From Globisporangium splendens (taxonomy: Eukaryota > Oomycota > Peronosporomycetes > Pythiales > Pythiaceae), in assembly GCA_006386115.1 (NCBI GenBank), contig VFIW01000018.1, positions 580,466 to 644,465 of the forward strand: DNA of 64,000 nt, written 5' to 3'. The notes under the pieces were generated by a model. That model did not search any database and was not told where the DNA came from. It worked only from the letters and a program-made list of their open reading frames with translations. The translations under genes and the position numbers were made by a program. This document shows positions 32,750 through 43,987 of the stretch, piece after piece. Every line of letters begins with the position of its first letter. The first letter of the stretch is position 1.

Positions 32750-33279
32750 AGTGTTCACGGGAGCACGGGGGCGAGAAGGGGGAGGGAAGTTCCTACAGCG
32801 GCGGTAGATTGAGCTGCTCGAGAGGGGGGAGCGCGCGTTCTTTCCTTGTGAACCAACGACCACGAGCGAATCGTGTGCAGCCACAAGAACCTTATCTTAC
32901 GCCAGGCACAGCAGTGGAAACGAAATATTACGGGAAGTTATGTGTTTTTCACATATTTTAAATTTGTGGACTGCAGATGGTTATTTTTGAATTATTGTTG
33001 TCGATGGGTCGGGTTTTTATAAATACAGAGAAAGAGTGAATTGGTTACAATTAGAAATCGTACTTACAAGGGATCAAGTCTTTAAACAGTTTGATGCATT
33101 GTGCAAAAGTGTTGGAAACAAGCCACGAATCAGATCAGTCGTCATGGGTGTCACCGCCATGTTTTCACATCATCGCCAGCATCACAGAACTCGAGCAACT
33201 TTGCACCACACAAAGGTTTGCCACCTTCCACCACTGAAGCCATAAAGAACGAAATCAACGCCGCAGAGGAAGCCACAGC
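32750..33279. other. Divergent intergenic region
   Basis: About 530 bases between the eIF2-alpha start and the SLC12-channel gene start. It is A/T-rich in the middle (32,930-33,030). No gene or clear motif is seen; it should hold promoters for both neighbours. Confidence 0.4.
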
Positions 33280-36200
33280 ATGTACGGCACCGTAGGCGGC
33301 GACGCGCCTCCATGTGCTGCAGACAGCAGCGATGCTCCTGAGCTGCTGATCGAGGTGAGCGTCAAGCCGCCGCCACGCGGTCCTGCGGCGCCTGCTGTGT
33401 CCGCCAGCGACGTCGCGCCGTCGTCATCGCGCAGCGACCTGTTCCTGGAAATGCCCGCCGAAGCCGAGGCAGATCGCGCCGCGGCGCGCAAGAAGCAGCG
33501 CAACATCTTCATCCCGGTCGTGTGCAGCATCTTCGGCGTGATCATCTTCATGCGCCTCGGTGTGCTCGTGGGCACGCTCGGCCTGCTCTACGCGTGGCTC
33601 GTCATCGCTGCGGCGTTCGCCATCACGCTACTCACTATAGGCTCCGTGTCCGCACTGGCGTCCGCGTCGTTCACCGAGTATTCGCAAGGTAACGCTGTGT
33701 ATTTCTATGTGAGCAGGTAATACTGCGATGGTGATGGCATTATGCGAATGACTCGGTGGTATGGATTCTGTGTGCGCTTTGTTGGCATGCAGCTGAGCAC
33801 GTAGACATCTCGGGCAGTTTCTACAAGCTCATCCGGCGCTCGCTGGGCCGCCACCTCGGTCAGCTCATCGGCGTGATGCTCTACATGTCGTTTGCGGTCG
33901 CGACGGCGTACTATCTGCTCGGATTCTCCGAGATCACGATGTTCTACATGGGCATCTTCGCGACGACGCACACGTTGCCATGGAGTGCCGACGGCTCGTG
34001 GGTGACTGTGATCATCGCGAGCACACTGCTGGCGCTGTTCACGTTCTCGTACTCGGTCGGCGTGAAGCCATCGCGCCGCATCGTGCGGCTTGTGTTCATC
34101 GCGGTGCTCGTGGCCGTCGCGTGCAACATTTTGTTCCTGCTCGTGACCAACCCGGACACGCACACGGGCTTCAGCGTCGCGCACCTGCGTGAAAACGCGC
34201 GGCTCGATACCTCGTCCACTCACTTGGTCGCGATGTTCTCGACGTGTTTCCCCGCGTTCTGTGGCGTGCTCGCAGGCACGAGTCTCGCGGAAAACATCTC
34301 GGTGTGCTTCCCGTACCCGGTGTCGTCGCTCACGTCACCTGCCTCGATGGCCGCGAAACAACCGCGCCAACTGGTGCTGGGCGTCCACAAGGCGCTGTTC
34401 TTCAGCTTCTTTGTGTACGTCGTGCTGAGTTTCGTGCTCGCGGTGAGCGTCGACAACGCGACACTTCACCAGGAAGCGCTCATCGTGCCCGTGGTGGTCG
34501 ACTCGATCCTCGGGATCCCACTCGTGTACATCGGCATCGTGTTCGCGACGCTCTCGTCGGCGTTATCCAACATCATGGGCGGCAGCAGCATCCTGAAAAC
34601 GCTGCTGCTTTCTGCCAATACAGCAGAAGACGCGTCTACGGACGACGCGGTAGCATCACCGGCGACAGCAACGACGGAGAGAACGCGGTTGATTCGTGCC
34701 CCGTCGTCCTCGTCAACCTCCTCGACGTTCTACGTGACGTTGTTGACGTGGACGCTGAGCCAAGCGGCGATCATGTGCGGCACCGTCGACGCGATCCTTC
34801 CCCTCGTCACGGCTGCGTTCCTACTCACGTTCTTCGTGCTCAACTTTGCGTGCTTCTTCCAAGACGTGTCGTCGTCGACGTTCAGTCCAACCTTCCGAAT
34901 GGTCAGCTACCTACCTATCTCCTTCGCATCGGAATCGAATGCTTGAGCTGACACTTGTTGTGTTTCTGCAGTACTCGAGGTGGACAGCACTGCTTGGCGC
35001 GGTTCTGTCGCTAGTGGCGTTCTTCCTGGTCATCTCGACCATCCTGTTTGTCGTCGTCGGTGTCTTTGTCGTAGGGTACGCGACGTTCTATCGCCACGAA
35101 CTGCCGAGTCTTGTCGAGCGGATGTACGTCGAGAAACGACGCGCTCGGCGCACGCACGTGACTCGACCGATGCGAAGTGGCAGCTTCCTCGACACGATCA
35201 TCGATGAAAACGGCGAGATCATCACACCACTGACGTCACTTATCTCACCAAAAGTAGGCGCAAAGGACGACGAAGAAGACGCTGAGAGCGAGAAAAAGCG
35301 CTTTGAGCTGGCCGCGCAGTACGTGCGCGATGCGATTCACGGCCGGTTCCTCGGCGAGGAATACCTGATCGAAGGGCTCCACAAGACGCACTTCAAGCGG
35401 ATGTACCACGCGCTCTCGTTCGTGCGTACGGCCAACATGGCCATCCTGCTCGCGCTCGCATTCTTTGAGACCCCGTCGTGGTGTTTCTTTGCCACCAATT
35501 GTGGCGACCCCACGAGAGTGCTCACCTGGGAGCTCCCCGTGCTGTCCCAGCAGACGACGATCACGATCGAGCTGGTGTGTCTGAGTCTACTCGCGATCGA
35601 GATGACGCTCAAGTACACGTACATGGGGCAGCGCCTGTACTTTGTTAACAAGTGGCATGTGATGCAGTTGATCTGTCTTTTAGCGGACTTTGCATCCGTG
35701 CTGATCGTTGTGTTTGTACCAGAAGCGTCCGCCGCCGCTGCCACACACAGCGTTGAAAAGCACAGCCATCTGCGTGAGAAGATCGAAGGTATGAAGCCCC
35801 TGGTGCTGGCGCCGTTGATTCGGCCGATCCTGTTGCTCTCGATGAGCCACAAGCTTCGCTCGGGGTTCTCGAGTCTCGTGCGTGCGTTGCCTCGCTTCGC
35901 CGACGGCTTGCTCACGATCACGGTGCTCATCGTGATCTACGCTGTGTGTGGCATGGTGCTCTTTGAAGGCACCGACGAAGGCACGACGTACTTCAACAAC
36001 TTTCCCGACGCGTGTCTGAATCTGCTGATCTTGCTGACCACGGCCAATTTCCCCGACGTGATGATGCCGATTTACTCGCAAGTGCGCGCCGGCAGTCTCT
36101 TCTTCGTGAGCTTCCTCATGGTCGGCCAGCTGCTTGTGATGAACCTCGTGTTTGCGTCGGTGTATCAGAACTACCGCCAAGAAGTCGCGCAGCGGGCGAT

Positions 36201-37747
36201 GGACTACGTCGAACAGCGATTCCAGGCTCTGCAAGTCGCGTTCCAATTGTTGCCAGAAACCGTTGACGACGAAGACAAAGCCGACACATTTGGCGACGAC
36301 AAAGTGATCACGCGCGCCGTCTACGAGCGCCTTCTCTCGGAGATCCTGCGGCCGGCGTTTTCCCTGTTCCGCGACACGAAAAAGTTGAACAAGAAGAAAA
36401 ACAAATCCGTGAAGAAGAACGTCGGCTTTATGAGACTCGTGAGCGATATTGACGAACAGAACGGGATCACGTTTGAGCAGTTCTTCCTGCTGATCAAAGG
36501 GTTTGCTGCGCGCCAAAAGAGTGCGCAGAAGAAGCCCAAGAAGGTGTTGAAGCGCCAAAACACGCTCCGAGTCGTAAGTTGGATGCAGAGCGCCGTCGAG
36601 AAAGGATGGTTCGACACCGCGGTCGACGGACTGATCCTCGTCAATCTGTTTACGATCCTCGTCGAGACTCAAGCGAAGATCGCGCGCGAAGAAGGCGCGT
36701 ACCTGACCTGGGAGCGCTGGATGCCGCTGTTTTCCGCGGCGTACCTTGTCGAGATGTGCATTAAGATGTACTTCTACGGCTTTGGCAGGTACTTTGACCA
36801 GCTGCGGAACGTGTATGACTGCATCGTGACGATCATCATCTCGATCGCTGAGGTGAGCATCCATGTCCACTATGGTGATGCGATGGGGTGGGAGTGGGTG
36901 CGCTTCCTGCTGCTACTTCGTTTCTTGCGTTGCCTGCGGTTGCTGGTCGCGCTCAAGTCGCTGAGTTCCATGTTTGCGATCGTCGTGCGACTGATTCCAG
37001 CGTTCACAACGCTTTACGGTAAGAAAAACGCAGAGCAATGGCTGCTGAGTCGTCCCAATTGCTGTAGACTGATATCCCCCTTTGTGTGCATATATGTGAT
37101 GATTGGCGTTCAGGCATGCTTGGGATCGTACTGGCCGAGTACGCAGCGATCGGGATGCAAGTCTTTGGCGGGAAGCTCGTCCTGGGCGATCCGCGGCTCG
37201 CGAGGATCACGTACGGCACCGCGAACTACTATAGCAACAACTTTAACGACTTTGCGTCGTCGCTGGTCACGCTGTTCGAGCTGCTCATCGTCAATAACGT
37301 ACGTTTTCCTTTAGTTTGCATATCTTGCTCGATGCAGACACATGACTGATCGTTATCATTGGCTTGCCAATTTTGCAGTGGTACGTCACGATGGAAGGCG
37401 CCGAAGTGGTCACGAGCAAGTGGAGTCGCATCTACTTTATCAGCTTCTACATCATCGGCGTCGTCATGGTGCTGAGTCTCGTCGTGGCGTTCGTGGTCGA
37501 AGCGTACTTCGAAGACGCTGCGTCCACAGAAAGCAAGACTTCGGCACCGACAAGCGGCTCGTCGTCGACAGCGACCAACTTGTCATTGAACAGATCGAGC
37601 AGCTCGTCGGTCTCCGAGCCGCCTCGAGACTCGAGCCGCGATGATCACGAGATCCATGACCACAGCATGCAGCAGCGGCTCGTGCGCCGCAAGTCCCTCA
37701 AACTGTGTCCTCGCGCCGACAGCATTTACGTCGAGGATTTTCTGTAA
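33280..37747 (+). CDS. Fusion of an SLC12-type cation-chloride cotransporter with a two-pore channel
   Basis: Five exons, 33280-33688, 33805-34901, 34972-37018, 37114-37298 and 37379-37747, give 1368 residues with all GT-AG introns in phase. Residues about 70-545 form an SLC12-like transporter (IFGVIIFMRLGVLVGTLG, then YKLIRRSLGRHLGQLIGVML). Exon 3 both finishes that transporter (YSRWTALLGAVLSLV) and, without a break, begins a two-pore channel at about residue 610. Channel domain I has a pore TTANFPDVMMP; an EF-hand-like segment DIDEQNGITFEQFF sits between domains; domain II has an Arg-rich S4 (RFLLLLRFLRCLRLLVALK) and a pore VNNW. A Ser-rich tail ends it. Such channels conduct Na or Ca in vacuolar or endosomal membranes. 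Localisation and ion choice are not readable here. Confidence 0.8.
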
Positions 37748-37801
37748 AGAAGAAAATAACGCTGGGTCTGTCCGTGCTTGGTACAATTTTGAATGCACCA
37801 G

Positions 37802-39061
37802 TCAGCAGAAACTTTCCCACGATTGACATATACAAGAACCAGCATTGATTGCAGCACAAAATGTTCTTTTCTTGAAATGATCTTCGCCGTTTCGATCACG
37901 AATAATATGCTGACGAACGGAGTCGATTAGATCGTCCCTTTCTCGGTAGCTCTCAAACCCGTCCACAAGCGAGAACGCTTCCGAACCACTCACTTCACCG
38001 CAAGCGTACAGCACTCTGCTCTCCAGAGGTTTATGATTCTCACAAAATTGACGAAGATTCTCGCCGCTGACGAGGCACTGGTCGTCAACCAGAGTCGCCA
38101 GAGGTGTCTTGGACTTGTCGAAGCCAGTGAGTTCGACCCAGTTCGTCAGGCGTGCATATGCAAGCAGATCGTCACGATGCCAAACCGGTAACACCACCAC
38201 TTCAGCAGAATCACTCTCCTTGGCGTCGTACTGACTCGAGGTCGCGAGCACATGGAAAGGAAGCAGTCCGTTGATTAGACGATCCACTCGCGCCTGAGAA
38301 TAGGCACAAGCGCGCCTTGAAGCTCGTGCTCCGCGCGAAGAGCGAACAAATCAGTCGCACACAAGTTTATTTTCCGTACACAACCACCCTGGCCATCGAA
38401 ATACACAACAGCATCCATGACATCGCCTGCTTTCACCTGCCGTATGATCAGCACTTTCTGCTTCTTGATGCACGCCAAGTACATGCCAAGCAGCATCACA
38501 AAGCACGTCTTGCCGACACCTTGAGAACCCACAAGCACCACACGGTTCTTTCCGATATTTGGAAGCAGCTTTTGTACAACTCGCCACAGCATCGCTTCCT
38601 CCGTTCGCACGAGATACAATGTCGGGAGATCGCCATACTCTTCCCAGAAGCGGTCCATGCCGGGTGTCTTGACGATGGAATTCTTGTTTGTGTCTAGCGC
38701 ATCCAGGTCAACCTCGCTTTCAGATATCTTGACTGATTCCAATGGAAACAACACCAGTCCCTATCGAGTCTTCGTCGTTTTGCGAGTTCTTAGGCACGAC
38801 CACGACAAGAGCGTCGATTGACCCGCCGTTCCTAATCAGCGAGTTAACTTCAAGCGCCTGCCTTGCATGGAAAGCCCCGGTATCGACGTAGACGTGGAGA
38901 CTATCTGGAGAGATTTGTGAGAGGTGGCTATCGTCGTATTTAACCTTCACTGCGTCTAGAACGTGAAGCACCTTGGCATCTTCCTCACAGTCCACGAAAT
39001 GCATCTGTGCGACTTTTTCGCCACTTGCATAAACGAGTTGGAACCAAGCTTCGCGCGTCAT
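37802..39061 (-). pseudogene. Crinkler (CRN)-like P-loop NTPase with frameshifts
   Basis: Three overlapping frames on the minus strand (39061-38720, 38754-38275, 38287-37802) together look like one protein. The first resembles the ubiquitin-like CRN header with a V-V-V-V-P end; the second carries a Walker A motif GSQGVGKT at about 38,505-38,530; the third has the block HVLATSSQY seen in CRN/RHS-type NTPases. Frame changes at about 38,740 and 38,280 cannot be explained by introns I can find, so at least two single-base shifts are present. CRN proteins are oomycete effectors, some of which disturb host nuclei; the canonical LFLAK string is not visible. It is probably a relic, or a gene with sequence errors. 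Confidence 0.55.
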
Positions 39062-39507
39062 CTTCTTCGACGCCGTCGAGTTGAACTCAGGCTTTGTTGA
39101 ACGAAAGACAAAATGAGTGAGTCCGTTGAGTTCGTGAGCTGTGCATTAACGGTGAGATAGGAGTGGACACCTGGGAAAAGAGCGCAGCGTGAGTGACTGA
39201 AAGCGACCAGCGAAGGAAACGCCAGAAAACCTTTGAATCGAGAGCACCAGCATCCACTCTCACCTTTCCACGTGGAAGCAACACGCTTTTTAAGGCGAAC
39301 AGTGTGAATCGTGTGGCCATGCAAGTCAAAGTACTGACGACATATCGATCTGCTTTGACTCGGAGAAATGGCAAGGCATATAATCAAATACTGTAATTTT
39401 CTTTTGTCGACACAATTTCCATACCCACTCCAGTACGAGCAATGAATGAATCGCAGAGAGTGAAATAGGATGCATACATCCACACACTCATTCCCCTTCG
39501 TTTCGCG
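39062..39507. other. Intergenic gap upstream of the CRN-like gene
   Basis: About 450 bases. An open minus-strand frame continues upstream from the CRN-like start but shows no recognisable domain. Nothing else is evident. Confidence 0.35.
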
Positions 39508-41458
39508 CTACAGCGTCGACTCGTTTGTGTTACTGCCGTCGTCGTGTTGCCCGCCATCGTTGCCTGAGTCGTGGTCGACGCGTCGGCGCTTGTATTCATT
39601 GTACTTCTTCGAAGACCCTTTCACGAGCTCTGCTGGGTACTTTCGTGCGTTCTTGGCGATCTTGTCCTGCACCGCGGTGGGCAAATCTACATTGCATTTG
39701 TCTATAGTAAAAGTGACAAGCAAAGCAACGTAATGAGACTTTTTGTTCCTCCACCAAAGTCTAAAGCAACAATCACACCAATAGCAGCATAAAGATGGCA
39801 CACAACACAGTACCTGCGAGGCGTACTAAATAGATCAACACATCGCTGAGTTCTTCCCCCAAGTGTGTTTTCTCCTCTGGTGTCCATTCTGTTCGAGGCA
39901 AAAACGTATGGATCATCAGATATCGCAATGAGCACTCGACAACACACATAAGGTCCACAAAGTCTTGATCTACGCACCTTCTATAGGCTTGTTCTCGTTC
40001 TTCCACTGAAAGATCTCGCACAATTCGCCGACTTCACCTGTCATGGCCAGCAACAGATTGCGCGGCGTGTGAAACTACACACACACACAAAGATGCACGT
40101 CAACAAAATATGTTGGACTCGGATCCTATCAAAGTGAGGTCCACGGAATTACAACACATACCTGATTCCAATCACGCTGGTCGGCGAAGTGTGCCAGTTT
40201 CTTTCGAATCGATTCAAGCGTCGTTGTCTCCTCAAACCGCGCCGGAGAGTGTAGCTCCTTCGAGGCGTCTGCAAAGTCGTCGTCGTCGTCGCCCATGCTG
40301 CTCTCGATCGCGCTCGCGAGCAGCGCCTCGCTCTCATGCACGCCTGCTGCATCCAGGATGTCTGTGTCGTGCTCATGCGCGGCTTGCAACAACACGTGCG
40401 CCTGGGCTTGCGCGCGTGCTTGTGCTTGCACCTGGGTGTGAGCCTGTACCTGAGCTTGTGCTTGAGCAAGAGCTTGGGCCTGCGCTTGAGCGTTCAGCAT
40501 CTCCTGAACTTGAGCATGCGCCTGCTCGACAGCTTGGGTCTGCGCTTTCAACAGCACCTGGGCTTGCGCCTGTGCCAATGCCTGAGATTGCGCTTGCGCA
40601 TGAGCTTGAGCCTGTGCTTGTGCCACGGCGTGAGCATGCGCTTGCGCTTGCGCTTGGTTCTGTGCGTGGGCTTGTGCTACTGCTTGCGCCTGCGCAAACT
40701 GCACCTGGAGGTCCATCTCTGCTGAGGTTGACAGCGCCGTCGCCGATGCCGCCGCGTGCATCTCGGAGCCCGAGAGCGACGGCGCGGCTTCGTTCTCGCT
40801 GCCCAGCTCGTAGTCAGAATCGTGGAGCGCAGGCATGTTCTTGATCGCGTCGGGGCCGATCGGGTGGTTGTGCTTGTCCTGCATGCGCACTTTGACGCGG
40901 TACGTCGCGCCAAACTCGACCGCCGACGCGTACACGTGGAACGGACAGCCAATATCCCTTAGCTTATGCCGCAGCCGTCGGCCATTGCCGCGCGCGCGGA
41001 ACTTGATGCCATGCGTGCATTTGAACGTCTTGGACAGGAACTCTGCAATGTTCTTACGATCATGGCGTCCTACATAGACAAGTTTTAGTCATGCTGCCCG
41101 AACGCTCAACATATACATACACACATGCTCTGCTATACCGCGCGTTACCTTTGGAGACCGTGCGGTTGTACACCTCGAACGTGAGCGACGAGCGCTTGCG
41201 GATCGGATGGTGCTTGTCGATCGCGACGGCCACGGCGTGGTCGAACGCCGCCCAGTCGTCGTAGTACTCGTCGAAGAGCGCCGCGGAGCTGCCGCCATCC
41301 AGGCCGTCGTGGCCGTCGCCCTCGCCTTCGCCGCCCAGAGCCACCGACGCGGACGACGAGACTGCCGCGTGGACGTCCGCCAGGTGCGCGTGGCGCTCGT
41401 CGTCGCTCTCGTCCAGCGCGTCGACACCGCCCTTCATCTCGAGCGGCTTCAGGTCCAT
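39508..41458 (-). CDS. Fusion of a FAR1-like zinc-finger domain, Ala/Gln repeat and dCTP pyrophosphatase (MazG-like)
   Basis: Five exons, 41149-41458, 40162-41069, 39978-40074, 39814-39888 and 39508-39701, give 527 residues; all four GT-AG introns keep phase. Residues about 85-190 look like a FAR1/MULE-type DNA-binding finger ([30 protein letters not shown]). A stretch of about 110 residues of alternating Ala-Gln with some His follows in the same exon. The last 150 residues are a MazG-like dCTP pyrophosphatase: [19 protein letters not shown], then [20 protein letters not shown] (first metal site E-x2-E), then [16 protein letters not shown] (second, E-x2-D), then the [15 protein letters not shown] end. 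DCTPP1 enzymes remove dCTP and modified forms. The fused partner is unusual. Start at 41560 is an alternative. Confidence 0.75.
40380..40700 (-). repeat. Ala-Gln coding hexanucleotide-like repeat
   Basis: The DNA repeats a 6-base pattern of GCTTGC/GCCTGA type on the plus strand, which reads as alternating Ala-Gln (with His and Val) on the coding strand. It is imperfect and about 110 residues long. It lies inside the FAR1-dCTP pyrophosphatase gene and could change length easily. Confidence 0.8.
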
Positions 41459-42412
41459 TGTGCTGTTCTTGCGCTTGGGCAGCGTGTGTACCACGCAACA
41501 CAAGTTGTGTTCCTTGTTTTGGGCAATGTTGCGAGGCACATTTATCACTTGACGTATCAAATCAAATAACCGTTAGGTATCTCGCACTGTGAGCCTCGAA
41601 GTGTATGTGTTGCAGTATCTGGCACTGCGCGAGTTGTTAGGAACCATAGAGCTGAATGTTGTTGTGATTCACAGTTTGGAGAGCAGCAGTGTGCGATGCT
41701 GCAGGAAATCTGCTTCCACCTATAAGTCAGCGCTGAAGTCGGAATACTCCTGAAGCCGTGTATGAAGCGCCTCCCATGACGCATGCATTGCCTCAAGTTT
41801 TGGAGCTAGCACGACAATTTCCGTTCTATTCGGGCGTTGTTCGCCTTCTTCCTCATGCTCATCTTCGCACTCAACGCTGTCGTGGTCCTCAGAATGCTGG
41901 CCCGCATTACGGTTACGGACACTGAATCCTTTGAAACTACTGCAATGCGTGAAAGAGAATGAAGTTTGGAAAGAAGCAGCAACGTCAGAGCACCTGGTAT
42001 GAACCGATTCTGGAAAAGGCATGACAATTTCTTGTCATTGTAATTCGTATGGACAGAGCAAATGCGTCGGTCAGCTCTACTCAGTACCAGTGAAAAACTC
42101 TATATAGGTGCGGGCGATACACAAACGCACTCGCCTCGTTCGTCTACATAGGCTCTTTCATGTCCTACGTCATCAATCTAGAATTGCGTAGGGGAGAGTT
42201 ATGGTTCGTTGTGAAATTGCCATGTGAATGATCCAAGTCAAAACTAGGATCAAACAGCCACGCAGCAGTTGCATTAGCGCTTGCTATAGCCGACCCACTC
42301 GATGGACAGTGCCTTTGACAATGGATTGCCAGCCAGATTTGAAAAGGTCGACATCTCACTCAAATCAGTACATGGACATTTTGTACCCATGCTTCCATAA
42401 AATCAGGATTTG
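41459..42412. other. Intergenic region with one small unassigned frame
   Basis: About 950 bases upstream of the FAR1-dCTP pyrophosphatase gene. Apart from the small minus-strand frame listed separately, no gene is visible. Confidence 0.35.
41720..42022 (-). CDS. Small hypothetical protein, unassigned
   Basis: A 100-residue open frame with an acidic middle (ECEDEHEEEGEQRPNRTE) and a helical C-terminus (LEAMHASWEALHTRLQEY). A possible splice acceptor (TTGCAG) near 41,945 hints that it may be a last exon of a lost or unrecognised gene. I do not recognise it, and it may be non-coding. Confidence 0.25.
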   Translation of the reverse strand: MPFPESVHTRCSDVAASFQTSFSFTHCSSFKGFSVRNRNAGQHSEDHDSVECEDEHEEEGEQRPNRTEIVVLAPKLEAMHASWEALHTRLQEYSDFSADL

Positions 42413-42429
42413 TGGACTCATACCTCTTT
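42413..42429 (+). repeat. Target site duplication, left copy
   Basis: TGGACTCATACCTCTTT, identical to 43,857-43,873; the bases on either side differ. It marks the 3' end of the LINE insertion (the element lies on the minus strand). Confidence 0.85.
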
Positions 42430-43856
42430 ATCTTAATCTTTATTTGGTGAGGTATATTTAGGTTCATCGTCGTGACCTACAATATCCATTCTCCTAACTA
42501 ATCTTCATTGCGAATTTCATCTAGGAGTGTAAATGTGTCTACAGCGCGGATTGCAATAGATCACTTCTGAATGCTAAATAATCTTTGACCAGGATGGCAT
42601 GTTCTCTTGGTCCTATGTGAGGCTGCCTTGTGTTGTCCAATGACCTTGGGTCTTCCGAACTTCGCATAAGCCAATGCATGACGTCGTTGTCAAGATCCTG
42701 GGTGAGATTGTTGAAAGCAGCTCTTTGAGTTGGGAAGTGGACCTGCGTTGAGGTTCTGGTGTCCATGGCTAGGTTGGCGGCTGAGTCCGCCATCTTGTTG
42801 AAGGCACGGTAGTGATGGTACCATCCTCGGATGTCGATGCAATCCGCGAGTCGTCGACTTGTCTGGTATAAACGTGCCAATCGGTGCTGTCGAGGGGACC
42901 GATGCATTCGCTGTTGGGAGATAATGAGTGCACTGTCTCCAATCACGTACAACGGTTCGAAGTGACTGCGTTGGGCTTCTCGGAGTCCGTGTATGAGACC
43001 CCAGTACTCGGCAAAGTTGTTGGTCGTGTCCTTCCTGCTATAGGACATGCTCGCGGCCCAAATTAAACTGGCTGTGTGCGAGTCCTTATGGACACGCACG
43101 ATAATGGATCCAGTCCCTCCTGGTCCTGGATTGCCGCGTGATCCACCATCGAAAAACAACAGGTAAACGCTGCGAGTATCACTTGGAGTCAAGGGGATGG
43201 CGTCGGTTTGGCTGAGAAAGCAGTCAACATATGCCTTGAGAACTGCTGCAACCGTGTGACCGTCAGAATCTCCAGCTTGCGCTTCAGCGAGTCGTGTGAG
43301 GTTTCGCATTCCTGCCTCTAATCTGGTCATCGTGATCGCCATCTCAGCAGTCGATTTGATTGGATCCGAATCCATGCGTCGCAGATGCGCACACCAAATG
43401 ACCTGTATGAGCGACGCGCTCATATATCGCCACAGCATGTGTGCGACGGGATAGAGATGATCTTGGAGATGTTCATTGGAGAACTTGTGTCCGATAATGT
43501 GTCTCTTGATCGTGGTCCATGCATGCCTTGGAGTATCTGGCAGATCCAGACTGAAGATCCAGATTGCGGGGTCGTGACCAGGAGTGATTCCGATCTTCGC
43601 CCATAGCGCATAAAAGTAGTTCCACACCAGTTTGGCTTTCGGACACTCCCAGAATAGATGTTGAACAGAAGATTGGACAACTTGGGAACATTCGGGATTC
43701 GAGCAGGATAGATCAGCTTTCTCATAGTTCCACATGGAGAGTCGGTTGGCTTTCAGTCGGAGAAGAGTCTGAGCCGTATAAGCAGTAATCCCTGGGATGT
43801 TGTGTAATTCGCTCCATTGGATTAATTGCAGTCCTGGCCACAGAGATCCTGCTGTA
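42430..43856 (-). mobile_element. 5'-truncated LINE (non-LTR retrotransposon) with RNase H
   Basis: The element occupies exactly the space between two 17-bp direct repeats, as expected for target-primed insertion. Its coding frame is open from the 5' break at 43,856 through to the stop at 42,539, and keeps the 3' part of ORF2: a zinc-finger-like C-x4-C...H-x4-C segment and a type I RNase H domain starting FFDGGSRGNPGPGG. The reverse transcriptase and endonuclease are missing, the usual result of incomplete reverse transcription. About 109 bases of 3' untranslated sequence follow, without an obvious poly(A). Immobile as it stands. Confidence 0.85.
42539..43855 (-). pseudogene. LINE ORF2 C-terminal fragment (zinc finger and RNase H)
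   Basis: About 438 codons with no stop. The N-terminal part (LRLKANRLSMWNYEKADLSC, then HLFWECPKAKLVW) is the region after the reverse transcriptase that carries Cys/His ligands. The RNase H fold follows with the acidic sites in FFDGGS, NNFAEYWGLIHGL and YVIGDSALI. No start codon context belongs to it, because the gene lost its 5' part on insertion. The unbroken frame suggests a fairly recent insertion. Confidence 0.8.
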
Positions 43857-43873
43857 TGGACTCATACCTCTTT
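43857..43873 (+). repeat. Target site duplication, right copy
   Basis: TGGACTCATACCTCTTT, identical to 42,413-42,429, at the truncated 5' end of the LINE. Confidence 0.85.
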
Positions 43874-43987
43874 TGAACGTCATGAGTTTGGGCTTGTGTT
43901 TTTGCCATTATTCGATCCGTTTGATTGAGGACATTCTAGATGCCCAAACTTCTACGATGTCATAACGTCACTGATCTACGAAAGCCT

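Noticed and set aside
31496..32812. 438-codon plus-strand open frame across the eIF2-alpha gene
   Set aside because: It is the antisense of a highly conserved gene and is rich in His, Arg and Leu, as expected for a mirror frame of GC-rich coding DNA.
40380..40700. Regular short repeat that could suggest a CRISPR array
   Set aside because: The period is six bases, it is in frame with Ala-Gln codons, and there are no spacers.
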